Assembly (NCBI RefSeq): GCF_910592395.1
Contig: NC_088311.1
Coordinates: forward strand, 2,730,501-2,794,500
Reading direction: 5' to 3'
From: Lineus longissimus
Taxonomy: Eukaryota; Nemertea; Pilidiophora; Heteronemertea; Lineidae
Length of the DNA: 64,000 nucleotides
Part shown: positions 24,380 to 37,200 of the stretch, one piece after another
Position numbering within the stretch: the stretch's first letter is position 1
How the letters are laid out: every line of letters begins with the position of its first letter
Notes under the pieces: generated by a model
The model's input: the letters and a program-made list of their open reading frames with translations, nothing else
Told to the model about the DNA's origin: nothing
Databases searched by the model: none
Translations under genes and position numbers: made by a program

Positions 24380-26614
24380 CGGAACAAGACACAAAAAGAT
24401 AAGATTTGAACAAATTAGATATTATTACACTTGTTTATGATGTTTCCTATCATTTTATAACGTAATAAACTTTGATCTTGTTACATAACCAAGTCAAATT
24501 CAACAGAATTTTTACATGAACACATAACAGGATAAAAGATGTAAACTGACAGCTACAATGTTCAAATGATATACTGCTTAGGGCTGAACTAAGAGGCTAG
24601 AGAGAGGGAAGTAATGATCTTGAACTCCGTTGGTCGCGTGGAGGACCAGCGTTCCTGTCCAAGATCAGATTACTTTACAAAAATCTATGAGGTGACATGA
24701 TATTTGGATGGTGTGGCACACTCCCTTAATATTCATTTGGCAGAAATGGCAGGAGGAGATATCACCGTTACAATACCGCTTTCTACAATAAACAACATGA
24801 TTTTATCAACCTCTATACTGCTTCTAGAACAATATATACATAAATACATATACTATATACAAGCTAGATCGCAACAATGCTGTTCATGTAATACAGTTAA
24901 ACCAAAGGCATCATTCCATTTTTACAACTAGTTCTTCAACTCTAAATCAATAGCACTAATGAAGGGGGTTCAACTCAAGAACGAGAGAGGATTCAGTGGA
25001 AACAAAATCAGTTGATTTCATTATCAGATAGATTAAAAAAGCACAAAAATTATTGCAAGGGCTTAACGAAGCACCCATATAAAACGAAATAACAAAAAGA
25101 TACCAGGTTACAAAATGGAAACATATTGCATCACAAACACCAATGCATACTAGATTATCATATCTACATACAGTCAGTGTCAGAGGTTAACCACCATAAA
25201 GGCTTAAATCTACAATAACAGTTTACTGTCCTTGTGTTACCACTTTCACAACCTTTTCAATTAACTTACATGGAAATGAACCTCACACCTTAGAAAGCCA
25301 CATGTATGGGGCTTTAGCCGCAGTTGTGGAAACTGATCTTTCAACCAGAGTGTAACACATATTTATCAAGCTTGGTGGGTGGACAACTAGATTTTTGTTC
25401 AAGGCATCATGATGCACCATTTTATCAAACATCACCCATTTTGACTTCGATCGATGTATTTTATGAAGAGCAACTACTAAGAGACATACTTAATCTGAAA
25501 CCTATTGAGTGGAACATACAGTCGGCTCGAGCCAGGCTGAAAAGTTAAGCACAGATTTTGATTTCATTTCCGAGTATTTTACAGACATTTCTACTCATTT
25601 CTTGTAAGACAGTAAAGGGTTCGGGTATCCTTTGGTATTTCAGTGTTCACGCATCTGACATTGACTGGCATTCTAAATTATGTACATCTATATTAGTGAC
25701 TCTTATACAATAAAGAGAGAATACGACTATATACAGGAATATCATAGCGAATAACATCAGGTTTGGCAGAATGGAGAACTACGTGTATCGTGGCGATACA
25801 GGTATGGCACACTCCACAGACAGTGTTTGCCTGTGCCTGCAACTCTCTAACACAACTACGTAACACTTTTATGGCAGATGGACATCAAATGAGATAATGA
25901 AACAGTCAAACGCAAATGACACAGCAAAAGAAACCTTGACATTTAACATGGGTGTTGGTTGTGACATCGTGAGGCAGCATCATGCTGTACATTTGAGGTG
26001 CATTGAGGATAAAGATGCCAAATGGCATCATTGAGAATACTAGCCTACTAGGCATGCGAACGATTTAAACAGAGAATTTAAGCTCTATACATGTAAAAGC
26101 TTTGCCAAACTTTAAAATTCAATAAAAAAAAAATCAACACAAAACAAATTTAAGTATTTATCTTGGACTAAGTTGCCTCATGGTTTTGATGCATTTGGTT
26201 TGCATGTTTGCCTCTTTGGATGAATGCACTTATCCGCAGTCCTTATAATGCCACAGTTAATAGTTAAAGCAACACATCTTAGTCACTCCCCCTAAGACAA
26301 ATCAGTCTGTTTCTCAAGCCACAACTGCTGATGTCCATTACACATGTAATCTCTCAGAAGGCAATCTAATTTAATGACCTATACATCAAATACATGTACA
26401 TATCATTTGCGAAGATGGGAGTAAATTGGTGGATTCCGTATGTGCACGTTTAATTAAAATTTGGTACATGACTTTCCACGGATATTTACCACAAAGCACA
26501 AACTAGTCCAGGCAATGAACATGATTAAAGGGTTTTCATATCAAGGACAATCAAGCGGGTTGTTCATATCACCCGGCATCACTCTATACATCTCACAACA
26601 AACGTCCACACCAT
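24380..26614 (-). other. Syntaxin 3' flank, likely including its 3' UTR
   Basis: AT-rich sequence with only short open frames. It follows the syntaxin stop (26615-26617) on the minus strand, so at least its right-hand part is probably 3' UTR. ATTAAA-type signals occur on the minus strand near 26447 and 26367, but I cannot choose the cleavage site. No other gene is seen. Confidence 0.4.
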
Positions 26615-29600
26615 CTATTTGTTGGTAAGCCAGATAACGATACCGATAATCGCCACAATCACAAGGGCGATGGTTATGATGATACACAGTTTCTTCCGTG
26701 ATTTCACCTGAAAATAAGAAAGTTATATCAATAGGTAAGTCTTACAGGATGATGGGACTAAGGGTTAACACGGAAATCGTTCATCAGAAGGGGATATGAC
26801 ATGAGCCCAAACTGTTAATAGCTGGTTTGACCAGGAATGGGGACTCCAACTGAAGCAAATCTACATAAGGGTAGATGAACAAGAGCACTAGTCTTGACGG
26901 AATAAAGCTCACAACTGTAGCAAGGGAATCGAAGGGTGGCAGCAAAATTGAGATTCATCCAAAACCGTCATAACTGGAAATACATTTTTAACTCACGACT
27001 CTTGAGAATATTATTCATGAGACTTAGAACTACATGTTCAACTAAGCTATTCTCTAAAAATATTACGTGTACTATCATATCACTATTCCAGGTAGGCAGA
27101 GCACAGGAGCGATTGGTGTTTTGGTCTTTGGCCAGAAAACCCACAAGACCACAGGTCACATGTCCAGACCAATTATAAAAGGATGATAATCTTCACCGAC
27201 TACACATTAAACTTAACTACACCTACAATACAGGAGTAAGCATTCAATATCGGTGTTCTACACTCATGCAACCTACACTGCCTTTTAATAAAATTGTTTA
27301 AATCCTAAAAATCATGACCACGAAGTGTTTTTTATGACTGTATTTTTATCGTGGCACCATGTACCCTTGTCTCTCCAGTTAACATCAACCAGCTTATTAA
27401 ACCCGTGATATATACCTGAGAATAAAGAATCGTCTAATGCTTAAGTCCGACAGACAAACCGATAATAAGACCAATCACAATAAGCACAGCTAGGATTATC
27501 AGAATGATGATGCATTTCTTTCTTCTAGCTTTCGACTGAAAAACACAGAATGGTAGACAAACATAATGAGGAAAGCAACACAAAATGAATGCCTGACATG
27601 CACACATACAACACTTTTAACTTTTTTTTAAATTGCCCATATCCCAGTTTAGTGAGACTTGGGGTTTTTCTACCATGGCCGTCCATGAAGGGCTATAAGA
27701 CAGTTGTCTGTGTGCACCAGGCAAAATGCAAAGAAACACTACACCTAAGGGGCTGCTCATTAAGTACATGAAAAATTTCCCAATTAAACATACGGATCTG
27801 CATATGTACACCCTTGTCGGAAAGTTTATGGACACCAGTTTTTGCACATTTTCTCAAAAACGGCTAATCCTATTGAACCCAAATATTCACCAATGGTGGA
27901 GAATCTTCCTGGCTATCGAATGACGTGATAGTTGATATCAGGACCAATTGCATAACAAAGTTATTACATAATTTTGAGAGGCATCTATTTTTCACTTTTT
28001 GGTTGATTTTTTTAAAATCGAAGTATAAATCTTGCATCATACAGATAACAATGCTAAGACTTTCTGTGAAGAAAGTATTTGAAAATATCATTTACTTTTC
28101 ATGATATATCAAAATATCAAAATTTTGAGATTCTGAAAATTTTGAGATTTTTCTGATTTTTCGATATATCCTAGTAGTACCCATGTCCCCTGAATGAATG
28201 GTGATTTTTTTCTGATTTTCAACTAAAGGAACATCTTGAAATTATAATATGAAAATTTTCATACTACCAAGTATCCACCTTTTCTCAGCAATATTAGTTG
28301 CTAGCTGTGCTAAATTGGTGCCAATCATTATTTGGGTATGACTTCTCAATGATACAGTTGCAAAAAACCCAAAAATATCAAATTATCAAAATATCAAAAT
28401 TTTGATATTTCGATATATCTCAAAACCGAAATGAGATTTATCCAAATTTTTTTCACAGAAAGTCTTAGCTATGTGCAATATATACTGTAGGTTAATTTGG
28501 TTTTGAAAAATTGATTAACAAAAAAGTAAAAAAAAGATCCCTCTCAAAATTATGTAATAACTTTGTTATGCAATTGGTCCTGATATCAACTATCACGTCA
28601 TTCGATAGCCAAGAAGATTCTCCACCATTGGTGAAAATTTGGGTTCAATAGGATTAGCCGTTTTTGAGAAAATGTGCAAAAACTGGTGTCCATAAACTTT
28701 CCGACAAGGGTGTACAAAATGAACGGCCCCTAAACAACACAAGATGATGAATAAACTGCTAAAGGGTACTGTAACCTAGAAAAGTTCTGCAGGACTTTCA
28801 CGCACAAGCATAAAATCCCCACAATTAAAAAGAAAATAATTATTCAGAAATTGAGAACTGAAGGAGAGTTTGTATCCATCAAAATGAGTACTGAATAGAG
28901 ACCTTGAATACAGCTATTTACTAATTTCTTCTTAATTGCTAAAAGTAACTTTTACTGGCATGCAACCATCACACAATATCTAACAATGGCTATGAAAGCT
29001 ATACTAGCCCACACTCTAGTTTTATTAAACAACAACACAAATTCTTATTCTAACAAACATGCACTCAAATGAATGGAGAAGATCAGTATATTATTCCCAT
29101 TGGCCAAAACATTGGTGTCAAATTGTCTCAATTCAGAATAAAATAATTCAAAACTTTCCAGAAGTATTGAGTAAAGAGCATAAAGAATTTAAGAAAATAC
29201 CAAAGTGGAAATTGTTTGATATTCTAGAGTATGAATGAACTTTGGCAGGATTTGAAAGATGATCTCAAGCACTACATGATGTGGGGATGAACCTCATGAT
29301 CATACCTGGTAGTCCCGTGCTTGACTCAGTTCCTGTACACCAGATGTGACATTTATCTCAGCACTTTCAACATTGGCTTCTATACTATCTGATAAGAGAA
29401 AAACAATTTGCATTCAAAATAAATTAGCTGACAAAGCAGTCTCATGTTACTATAAAAAGTGTATGCTGGCACTAGAGGTAACAGCACACTTACGATGTCA
29501 TGAGTTAGTGATAACCTGCTGTAACCTGCCTCCATCTCAACAAACGGTAGGCCAGTGTATCTATTAGATTAAAGATACATCTACCTAGACTTAGCCCTCA

Positions 29601-32600
29601 TGGCAGAAGCAATTATACAGGGGTACACCTCGGTTCCTGCTCAAAATGGGATGCACTAGTGGAGGCCACAGTGACTGGGACGGCCTACACTTCTTGAGAG
29701 GGTGAAGTAGTACATGCAGTACATCTCGTATTTAGGCAACATCAGTTAGTTTATCATCGTCATTATGCTCATCATCATCAAAACAGCCATGGCCATCGGT
29801 TGGGCCATTTTCATATTGATTAATCATACCTATCATTTCACCCTGCTCGTGGACCATCATGCCAAGTTCCTTAAAAATCTCATTCACACCAACAATATCA
29901 CCCTGAAATATAAATGAGGGAAACATTATAATCAACAGCATATCTTCTAAGTTGTTACCTCAATCTTTTATTGTTCCCAAGTACTCAATCTAAGACTAAG
30001 CAAGGACGCATGTTTTACAACTAGAATAGTAAGTCTTTCACAAAAAGTAACTTTCCACTACCGGTACTCGAGTCAAGAACTCTGAAGACGAGGTTGTTCA
30101 CCATTCGTAGGGAATGAAGCGCTTCATATCAATTTCTAAAACCAATCATAAAAACCACCAAATCGGGTTTAGTTGCGTGATATTGTCTGCTTAAAAATGT
30201 TTAAAAGTCTTGGGGTAGGGTTATATTTTTTCCTAACCTCTAATTTTTTAATAGCATCCTCTCTTTCCCGAAGAAGCTCTAGATCGACATCTTCCTCCAT
30301 CTGAAGTACTTGCTGTGTGCGACTTTGGCCACCAGAGCTGAAGAGACAAAAAACAAGTCTAGACTTCATCAAGAATAAAAGAAACCATTGTCATAATAAA
30401 CATATTCAATATACATGTACATGTATATGTACACTGTACACTTATGTCCATGCAATGTAATGAACAAGATCCAGACATTTGCTGGGCAAAGCCTGCTGGT
30501 GTACCAATATGTATTGTTCTTACATGATGTTTATGCTTGAAAATAATTGCCAACCACATTCGGAAGAGATTCACTTACCTTGCAATGTCTATCAATTGGT
30601 GGTCACGTTTTTCTTGTTCTAAGAAAGAATCCTGCAAAGTAGATTAAAGCATAAGAGCCACATCCAAATGCATTTTCGACAACATCGATAAGACAGGACC
30701 ATTCGTACCCATTTATGTGGCAGAGCAATCTAGACTGATGAGAATCGGTCTACATAGGTCCAGAGAAACAGCCCTTTTGTAAGCATTAAATGGAATGGGG
30801 CTTTATTCCTTGTTACACGTTTTTACACTCAGTAAGATTGCTTTGCTTAAATGGGACGAAGCGTTGCAACCAAGACATCAATGTTTTCAATGTTGTGCAT
30901 TCTTTTTCGCTACCTTTGTCCTACTACTGCCATCATCAAATAATAAACTGACCTGTCCCAAACTAGAATGTGCTCTGGCTCTTCGCACACTAGCTTTCTC
31001 CTTTTCTGCCATATGGCGCAACGCTGCTTGGAAGTTGTTGAGTGCCGTTGTGAACTCTTCCGTTAATCGTTCTCGCTGAATCTTGTGTTGTCTCTGCTCC
31101 TGATGTGAGGACACCTGTGAGAGCTTCATCATTCCTTGCAGATTACTACTTGTGTCTTTTGCGATCTGGTTTGTGTAGTGTTCTATCTTATGTCTGCAAG
31201 GGAGGAGTTTGAAAAGTCTTAGGCATTGTGAAAGTCGAAGACCCTCCAAGTTCACAAAATGACAAGTGACTCTTGGTGTGCCTCATTACCTGAAAAATCT
31301 TCTACATCGTCATCATTCTCAATCACAACATTTGCTAAATTTAAGGCCTTCAAAAAAAGATGGATAAAAGATCCCCATCCATAGAACTGAATAAAAAAGT
31401 ACCAAAGGTTTCATCTTAGATGTCTTGTTCCACTAATTGGATGTTTTGTCAGTTTATGGCAAAGGCCGAAGTCTGGCCCAAGAAACCAAATAGGATGATG
31501 AGAAGAACTGTAGCTGTTCTCCAATCCTGATTTCATCCACGTTAAACCAGAAAGTAAAGCAACAAAATTCCTATGAAAAGGACATCCCGAAGAAGAAGGT
31601 TACGCGAGTTATCCTTTTGTGGTACACTTACAATTCATCACGGAGTTGTTCAGAGTCTTGAGCAGTACCAAGTTGGTTGACCAACCGCTGGACATTGGCG
31701 ACTGAAATATGAAGAGTTGGGTCACTGTCACTGCCAAACGGTTAGTTGACATAACAATTTATAGTGAAATGACGTTGGATAAACAATCTATAATTACTTC
31801 AAAGTCTGTTATTACTCTCCCTTATAGGTGAGCACATGTAACAAATTATGAAGCTAGCATGCATTTATCGCATGTGGACTCTCTACTTGTGTCTCCTCAT
31901 TATTGTACTTCAAAGTCAAAGTCATACATTGTACATACCATTTTGTGTTATTTTCTGGATGTTTGAACTCACAATCTGCTGCAGTCTTGAAAATTCATTG
32001 TTTGATTCTCGATCTGAAAGCAAAAACAATTGGAACTTAAGGCTTTGGATATCTGACTCTCTGACATTATATTCTTGTGTTATATTCTGAATCCTCCGTA
32101 GCTTAGTTGAAACTACTGGTTGCCTTCCGAGGTCCTTGACACGTCCTGCATCCTTCTATGGAATAAACCACGGTAAAACGAGTGTCCCGAGTATGTGATC
32201 ATGAATTTATTGAAAAACTTTGACTTGACATTCGTGCTTATCGTTCGCCAGTCTCCTCGTGCACAAGCGAGAGAGATCTGGTAAAACAAAGAAGGGACTG
32301 CGCGGAAGCGCGTGCGGGTTTTTATACCCTGACGAGACATAGCGAAACTGACCAATCAGGAGAAAGCATTATACAAAATGTGGCCTTGAGTTTGGCGGGA
32401 GAACTGTAACACTACAGTACTGTTTGAAAGTAACCTTATTAATATTATATAACACTTGTCATTGGGACACTTTGATTCAAGATCACTCATCTATTCTAAA
32501 CCACTTCAGAAGATCCTGCAGGATCCATGAAGTTCATGACGTGTGAATCTAACTCATATGAAGGTTTCCCCAACCTGTTTTTTTCATTTAGTATAAACTA

Positions 32601-32852
32601 AACCTGGAAGTTGACAAAAAAGACATGACACATAAATGTATATTGGATTGCAATAAGATGTTTCGAATGTCTCTGGTATCAAATGCTTTACAATCAACTA
32701 ATTGATTACATTTCAAATTGCTAACAACAGTGGTTTTTAAAGTTTTTACCTGTGAGGGGTCCACCAGATTGATATGGGGAATATCCTCCTGATCCCTGGT
32801 TATACCCTCCAGACCCCTCCTTTGTATATGCTCCAAAACTTCCCCGCGACAT
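26615..32852 (-). CDS. STX12: Syntaxin-7/12-like endosomal Qa-SNARE
   Basis: Nine coding exons join in frame: 32750-32852, 31939-32013, 31632-31701, 30953-31193, 30579-30631, 30238-30337, 29830-29902, 29306-29388, then 26615-26707. The product is 296 residues. A Gly/Tyr-rich N-terminus is followed by the Habc bundle (about 50-155, with SSNIQKITQ and LTEEFTTALNNFQ), then the SNARE motif (about 200-262, with the zero-layer glutamine at residue 234 in MMVHEQGEM), then KSRKK and a 20-residue hydrophobic C-terminal anchor. STX7 and STX12 drive fusion of early and late endosomes. I cannot decide between the STX7 and STX12 names; one ancestral gene is likely. A 5' UTR exon boundary (acceptor at 32927-32929) shows that transcription starts upstream. 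A second anchor exon is annotated separately. Confidence 0.9.
27416..27535 (-). CDS. STX12: Alternative syntaxin membrane-anchor exon with its own stop
   Basis: A good acceptor (ending TTTTTCAG) precedes an exon in the same phase as the distal anchor exon. It encodes SKARRKKC, a ~24-residue hydrophobic run and GLKH, then TAG at 27434-27436. Eighteen bases after the stop is a strong donor (CTCAG|GTATAT at 27416/27415). So this could be a 120-base cassette exon: included, it supplies the anchor and stop, and the distal exon becomes 3' UTR; skipped, the distal exon supplies a shorter anchor. An alternative polyadenylation site (ATTAAA near 27284, minus) is the other option. The 18-base stop-to-junction distance should avoid nonsense-mediated decay. 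Confidence 0.75.
27805..28716. mobile_element. Non-autonomous inverted-repeat element, Tc1/mariner-like ends
   Basis: The left end CACCCTTGTCGGAAAGTTTA (from 27809) and the right end are reverse complements, each bordered by TA (27807-27808 and 28713-28714), which fits TA target-site duplication. The arms are about 280-340 bp with good similarity throughout (for example the segment through TTATTACATAATTTTGAGAG near 27961-27980 and its mate near 28540-28559). The centre is AT-rich, with further small palindromes around ATATCAAAATTTTGATAT. There is no transposase ORF. The element lies in a syntaxin intron. Confidence 0.8.
32319..32356 (-). promoter_or_regulatory. Possible intronic core promoter (CCAAT plus TATA)
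   Basis: On the minus strand, ATTGG (32352-32356) is followed by TATAAAAA (32319-32326) and then GC-rich CGCACGCGCTTCCGCGC, within the first coding intron of syntaxin. A start near 32295 would be expected. No coding exon obviously belongs to it. Confidence 0.35.
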
Positions 32853-33244
32853 GCCTGGCTTGATGTCTGGTTATCCCTTATTAGTAAGAATTTCTTGAGA
32901 TCAGTGCCAGCACTCAATTAATTTTGCTGAAACAAGAAAAAAATGATATTTCACTGTCATGACTACTAACAGCTGTCTCCAAAATCACTTGAAATGGCTG
33001 GTGTCCATGACAGTAGTAGCTGGCATAGGCTGTAATGATAATCATGACATCAATCACAGTCACAGGCCTTCACTAATTTCATAGGCAGAGAAAGAATGAG
33101 GATGTCAATGAATGATGGACCTTTTTGAAGAAGTTTGTTGAGGCGCCGACTATAGTCATGCGTTTCACCAGGAACTTCTTCTTCTTATAATCGGGTAGGA
33201 CACTAAAAGTAAATAAATACTGAGGGACGAAGGGTTACTGTGGT

Positions 33245-33355
33245 TTATGACATTGTCGGCTTAGTCCTTCTAACAGGTTCTGAGAGTGCAAATTTCTTTT
33301 TTTGCGGCTCGAATTCAATCATGTCTTTGACTTTCACTTTGTCGAAAAGGCCCAT
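33245..33355 (-). CDS. Short ORF (36 aa) in the syntaxin 5' region
   Basis: Minus-strand ATG at 33353-33355 to TAA at 33245-33247. It encodes a basic/acidic peptide starting MGLFDKVKVKDMIEF and ending RRTKPTMS, with protein-like composition. It lies between the syntaxin start codon and the shared promoter on the same strand, so it could be an upstream ORF, an alternative 5' exon or a small independent gene. A second lysine-rich stretch in the same direction (near 33110-33195) may be linked. I do not recognise the protein. Confidence 0.3.
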   Translation of the reverse strand: MGLFDKVKVKDMIEFEPQKKKFALSEPVRRTKPTMS

Positions 33356-33438
33356 GCTGGTCAGCGCCAAAACCAACTTCTTCGAATTCGTCTATCAGCA
33401 ATGTTTTATGTTGGATCACTGGCATTGAATGTTATGTC

Positions 33439-33480
33439 CATGCATGCATGATGTCATTGATGATGAATCATGCATGCATG
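33439..33480. repeat. Short perfect palindrome
   Basis: CATGCATGCATGAT (33439-33452) is the exact reverse complement of 33467-33480, with a 14-base loop. Confidence 0.85.
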
Positions 33481-34056
33481 ATCTCATGATCAGGAATGAA
33501 ATATGATGGTGATGAACATCAGGCCTACATTGGGAAACTCAAGAACTGGTCTTTCGTTGGCCGTTCTCACATTTAACAGGAGCGTTCACTGATTTAATAA
33601 ACTAATGAGATGATAACTGAATTGTCCTCTACATCGTGGACTTGCCGTTATGTCAAAACAGACACTAGAATTGGTTAAAAACTGCTGTCATAATAATAGC
33701 TTGTCACCCTCCGCCTACCTCGCCAACCATGTTTTATCAAACTCTCACACACGTGAACACTCGACATAACGCTTCGGCAGTGCTACAACTCTGTTTTTCT
33801 GTGTATGAATACAATAAATATTACTGTCTGATAACTGACGTGATGAACGGTTGTGTTGCAACGATACAAAAATTAGTTCTTTGATATTTTTACAGTATAG
33901 AAATTTGAGTAGACTTGTCGATTAAGATAACAGATTTCGCATATAGATCTATGAATAGAGTCATCTTTTTGATTTAAATGGAAATTAACCTATAACTTAC
34001 GATATCTTTACTTTGATAATATTCCTATTTTCTGGCTAATGGCCCTATTTTGAACA

Positions 34057-34204
34057 AAATGGCGCTGACACTGTTGTAACATGACAATGTGGCACGTAGC
34101 GCATGCAGTATCTGTTTAAAATCTCGCGAGATCAATTTGTTGATATTCTGCTTCCTGGTTATAAAATTCTACACATTTTGTCTGTTTACAATCTAATCTA
34201 AGAG
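34057..34204. promoter_or_regulatory. Shared TATA-less promoter of syntaxin and CC2D1
   Basis: Between the divergent genes lie AAAATGGCG near 34059 (YY1-like) and the palindrome ATCTCGCGAGAT at 34121-34132. TCTCGCGAGA is a known core element of TATA-less, often bidirectional, housekeeping promoters in animals. The CC2D1 start codon is only 73 bases downstream of it. Confidence 0.55.
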
Positions 34205-37200
34205 ATGAATAAAAAAAATAAAGGCTCTAAAGCTGGAAAGGGTGATGACCTTTTAGTCCAGGTAGTTGACATACCTTATATTCTTCTCTTTCATCTAAAA
34301 CAGGCCATGGAAAGTTGGCTCTGATCTTGACGTATTAACCTCAGTGCCAGTGGTGGTGTGAAAGTAAATTTAGTCCCCTGGAGAAATTAGTCCTTAATTC
34401 ATTTTCCCTTTATTTTAGTATTTAGGTTAGCTTTGATAGCTGGTGCAGTGCTGGAGTGAAAGTATATTTAACCCCTCAATCGAAATTAATTGGTGCTTAG
34501 TTCGTTGTAAGTTGAGGTTTGTTTTGGCTCTTGGACTGTAGCCTACTATTTCATTTGAGTTACTGAACTCGATTGTAAATATCGTACATATTATCGCCTC
34601 TTCCTTGGGAAGTAGCATCATGACATGAAACTAAAATGGCAACATTGACCGAAGTGATGGTATAATATTGCCTGACCTCGGAGTAAATGATGTTCTATTT
34701 CAGATGGGTATGATCCCTGGCATGGGCAATGATGACGACGATGATGAAGATCTCGAGGCTGAACTGCTGGCACTTCAAGGAATGTCAGCTCCACAAAAGC
34801 AGAAAAGATCAACCAAGAAGTCGGGGAACAATGGTAAAACATTCTACATCAACAATATATCATAGTATCTTCACAATTAGGACTTGTAAACTGCTTTACT
34901 GAGTGCCCTGTCTAAAGCTGACCTGACCACTGCTTAACATAATGAAATTATGAAATGCCTATGAAAATGTCAGATAAAAGTTATAATCACATCACTTCCA
35001 TTCTAGATGGAGTTGATTTGGCTGCAATTGACAAAATGGCCCACGAAGCCATGAATATGGATGGAGACGATGATGATGATGTTGAAGATGATGACGAACT
35101 TCTGGTAGGTTCCAAGCAAAGGTTTGCTCGTGACTGTAATGAATCTCTACTTGTACACGCCTGTGTCCTCACCTGACTTAATCTATCCACAGCTCCAATG
35201 AGTCATGGACACGAAACGTCAGATCAACAATAACATAAATGAGTCTTTAGTTTATGCATTCATTGATTCAAGTTTCAAAGTTTTGCTCAAAAATTTTTCA
35301 CAACTGGAAATAAGTACAATTGTTGTATATGATAGCATCTGAATTTGTTATTGTCTAAGTAGGTAGGCCTATGAAGAAAGCTGCAATGTTTGGTAATGTT
35401 TGTTGTTATTTACATAACAGGATTCATTGTAACTGGGAGCTAAACTTCTTTTTCTAGGCAGAGTTGCAGCAACTCTCCAGTGATGAGGACTCAAAGCCAG
35501 CCCCAAAACCGTCATCACAACCCTCACCAAGCAAAGTGGCACCTCCTGCCCCTGCTCCAAGGATGACCTCTCTTCCATCTCAAGCACACCAGATGGCAGC
35601 ACCAGCCCCAGCGGAAAGGGCCCCATCACCAAGGTCATCAACTGGGAAGCAAGGAATTCTGGCAGAACTGGAGGAGAGGCTTGAGATGTATAATGGAGCA
35701 TACAGCCATGCTCAGACAGAGGGAAATTCTTCAAAGGCAAGACGAATGAACCGAGGTGCAAAGGCAAGTGATGTGCTACCCATACAAGAAAGTATTTTAG
35801 TTCTGTGGGCAACATGGGCCCTCAAACCTAACTGCACTTTACTATGCTGCCCAATCTAACTGGATGAAGAGGCAGTTTGCTCTCAGAACCTTTAATGGTA
35901 AGCTGTTCCGAAATGGAGTCATTGCAGAAAATAGAGAGGAGGTGATGCAAGGGGGTCTATCTTGGATTGATGTGTTTTGCTTATGCTTACGATAGGCAAC
36001 AACTCACAATGCTTAAAATGTGTCGCTGCCTCTTGTCTTATTTTCATCAGTGTAAAATTTGCTTCTAGACATTGAAAGACCTCATAAGGCAAGCCAAGGC
36101 TGGGAAACCTGTTCCTGAGGAAGAGATACCTCCAGTTGTTCATGCAGGCCAAGTTGGGAAACAAAAAGAAGACAGCCCAGCAGCCACTCCCATGGAAACA
36201 GGTAGGTTGGGAGTGCTATATGTAGCACTCTGGCTCACCCCGAGTCTCACATTCAAATACAGAATAACCCAGAGGAAACTGACTTGATTCAAAGCTACAT
36301 GTATGACCAACTCTTAACATCCAGTCTGACTCCACAATAAATCTCTTACACCAAGTTTGCAATTCAGTCAGTGGCGTCTCTATTGTGTCCCACACTTAAT
36401 TCATCTCTTACTACTAAAGTAACTCTCTTTTTAAAAAGTAGCTGTCATCTAGTCTTGTTTGTGGTAAAAATACATGACCGTCTCTGACAAAATTTGGAAC
36501 TTTGTAGTGTGATGTTTTATCCACAGTACCTTCCGAGCCTGTTAGAGTATACACTCAGCCAGACCCTCCTGTTTCACCATCCCAGGGAGCAGCAGCACCA
36601 CTATCACCTGATGTACAGAAAAGTAAGTCCTAACAGAAGAATGAGTGATTGTAGAGTGGAATGGAGAAAGTAGAAAGTACATGTAGGGCTGTAAGGTGTT
36701 AAGTTCTCGGTTGAGTACCAAAGTCTGTCCTTGACTCGTAAGATGACAGGATGTGTCTCTTTGGCATTATCGGCTCCCATGTTAGTCTCAACTCTTTCCT
36801 AAGATGCTTGTTAAAATTAGTATGATATACATCTTTAACTTAGCAGGTCCATAGAAGTGCATGTGTGGCTGGCTTGATTCTCTGTCAATTCAATTTCAGG
36901 TATAGCTGTGATGACAGAGCGACGTGAGCAATACAAGCTTGCAGCTCTCCAGGCAAAAAAATCTGGAGACATTGAACATGCCAGGTCATATTTTAAAACT
37001 GCTAAGGTACATGATTTTGTATGATATACTAATCCATTCATATCACTCGAAAGCTTTTTGATATGAAGATTTTGCAGTCTTACTTTATATATCTGACTGA
37101 GTAATTATTCAAGTCTGTCAATATTCTCTCATCACATCCATCTTCATTCATTTGAAAACCAAAAATCATTGAGTAATCATATTGAAACTATTTTTGTTTC

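Noticed and set aside
30887-31255. Reading this 122-aa minus-strand ORF as a separate gene
   Set aside because: Its centre is syntaxin exon 30953-31193; the ends are intronic read-through.
32588-32917. 109-aa minus-strand ORF overlapping the first syntaxin exon
   Set aside because: It is in a different frame from the syntaxin start exon and runs into the intron.
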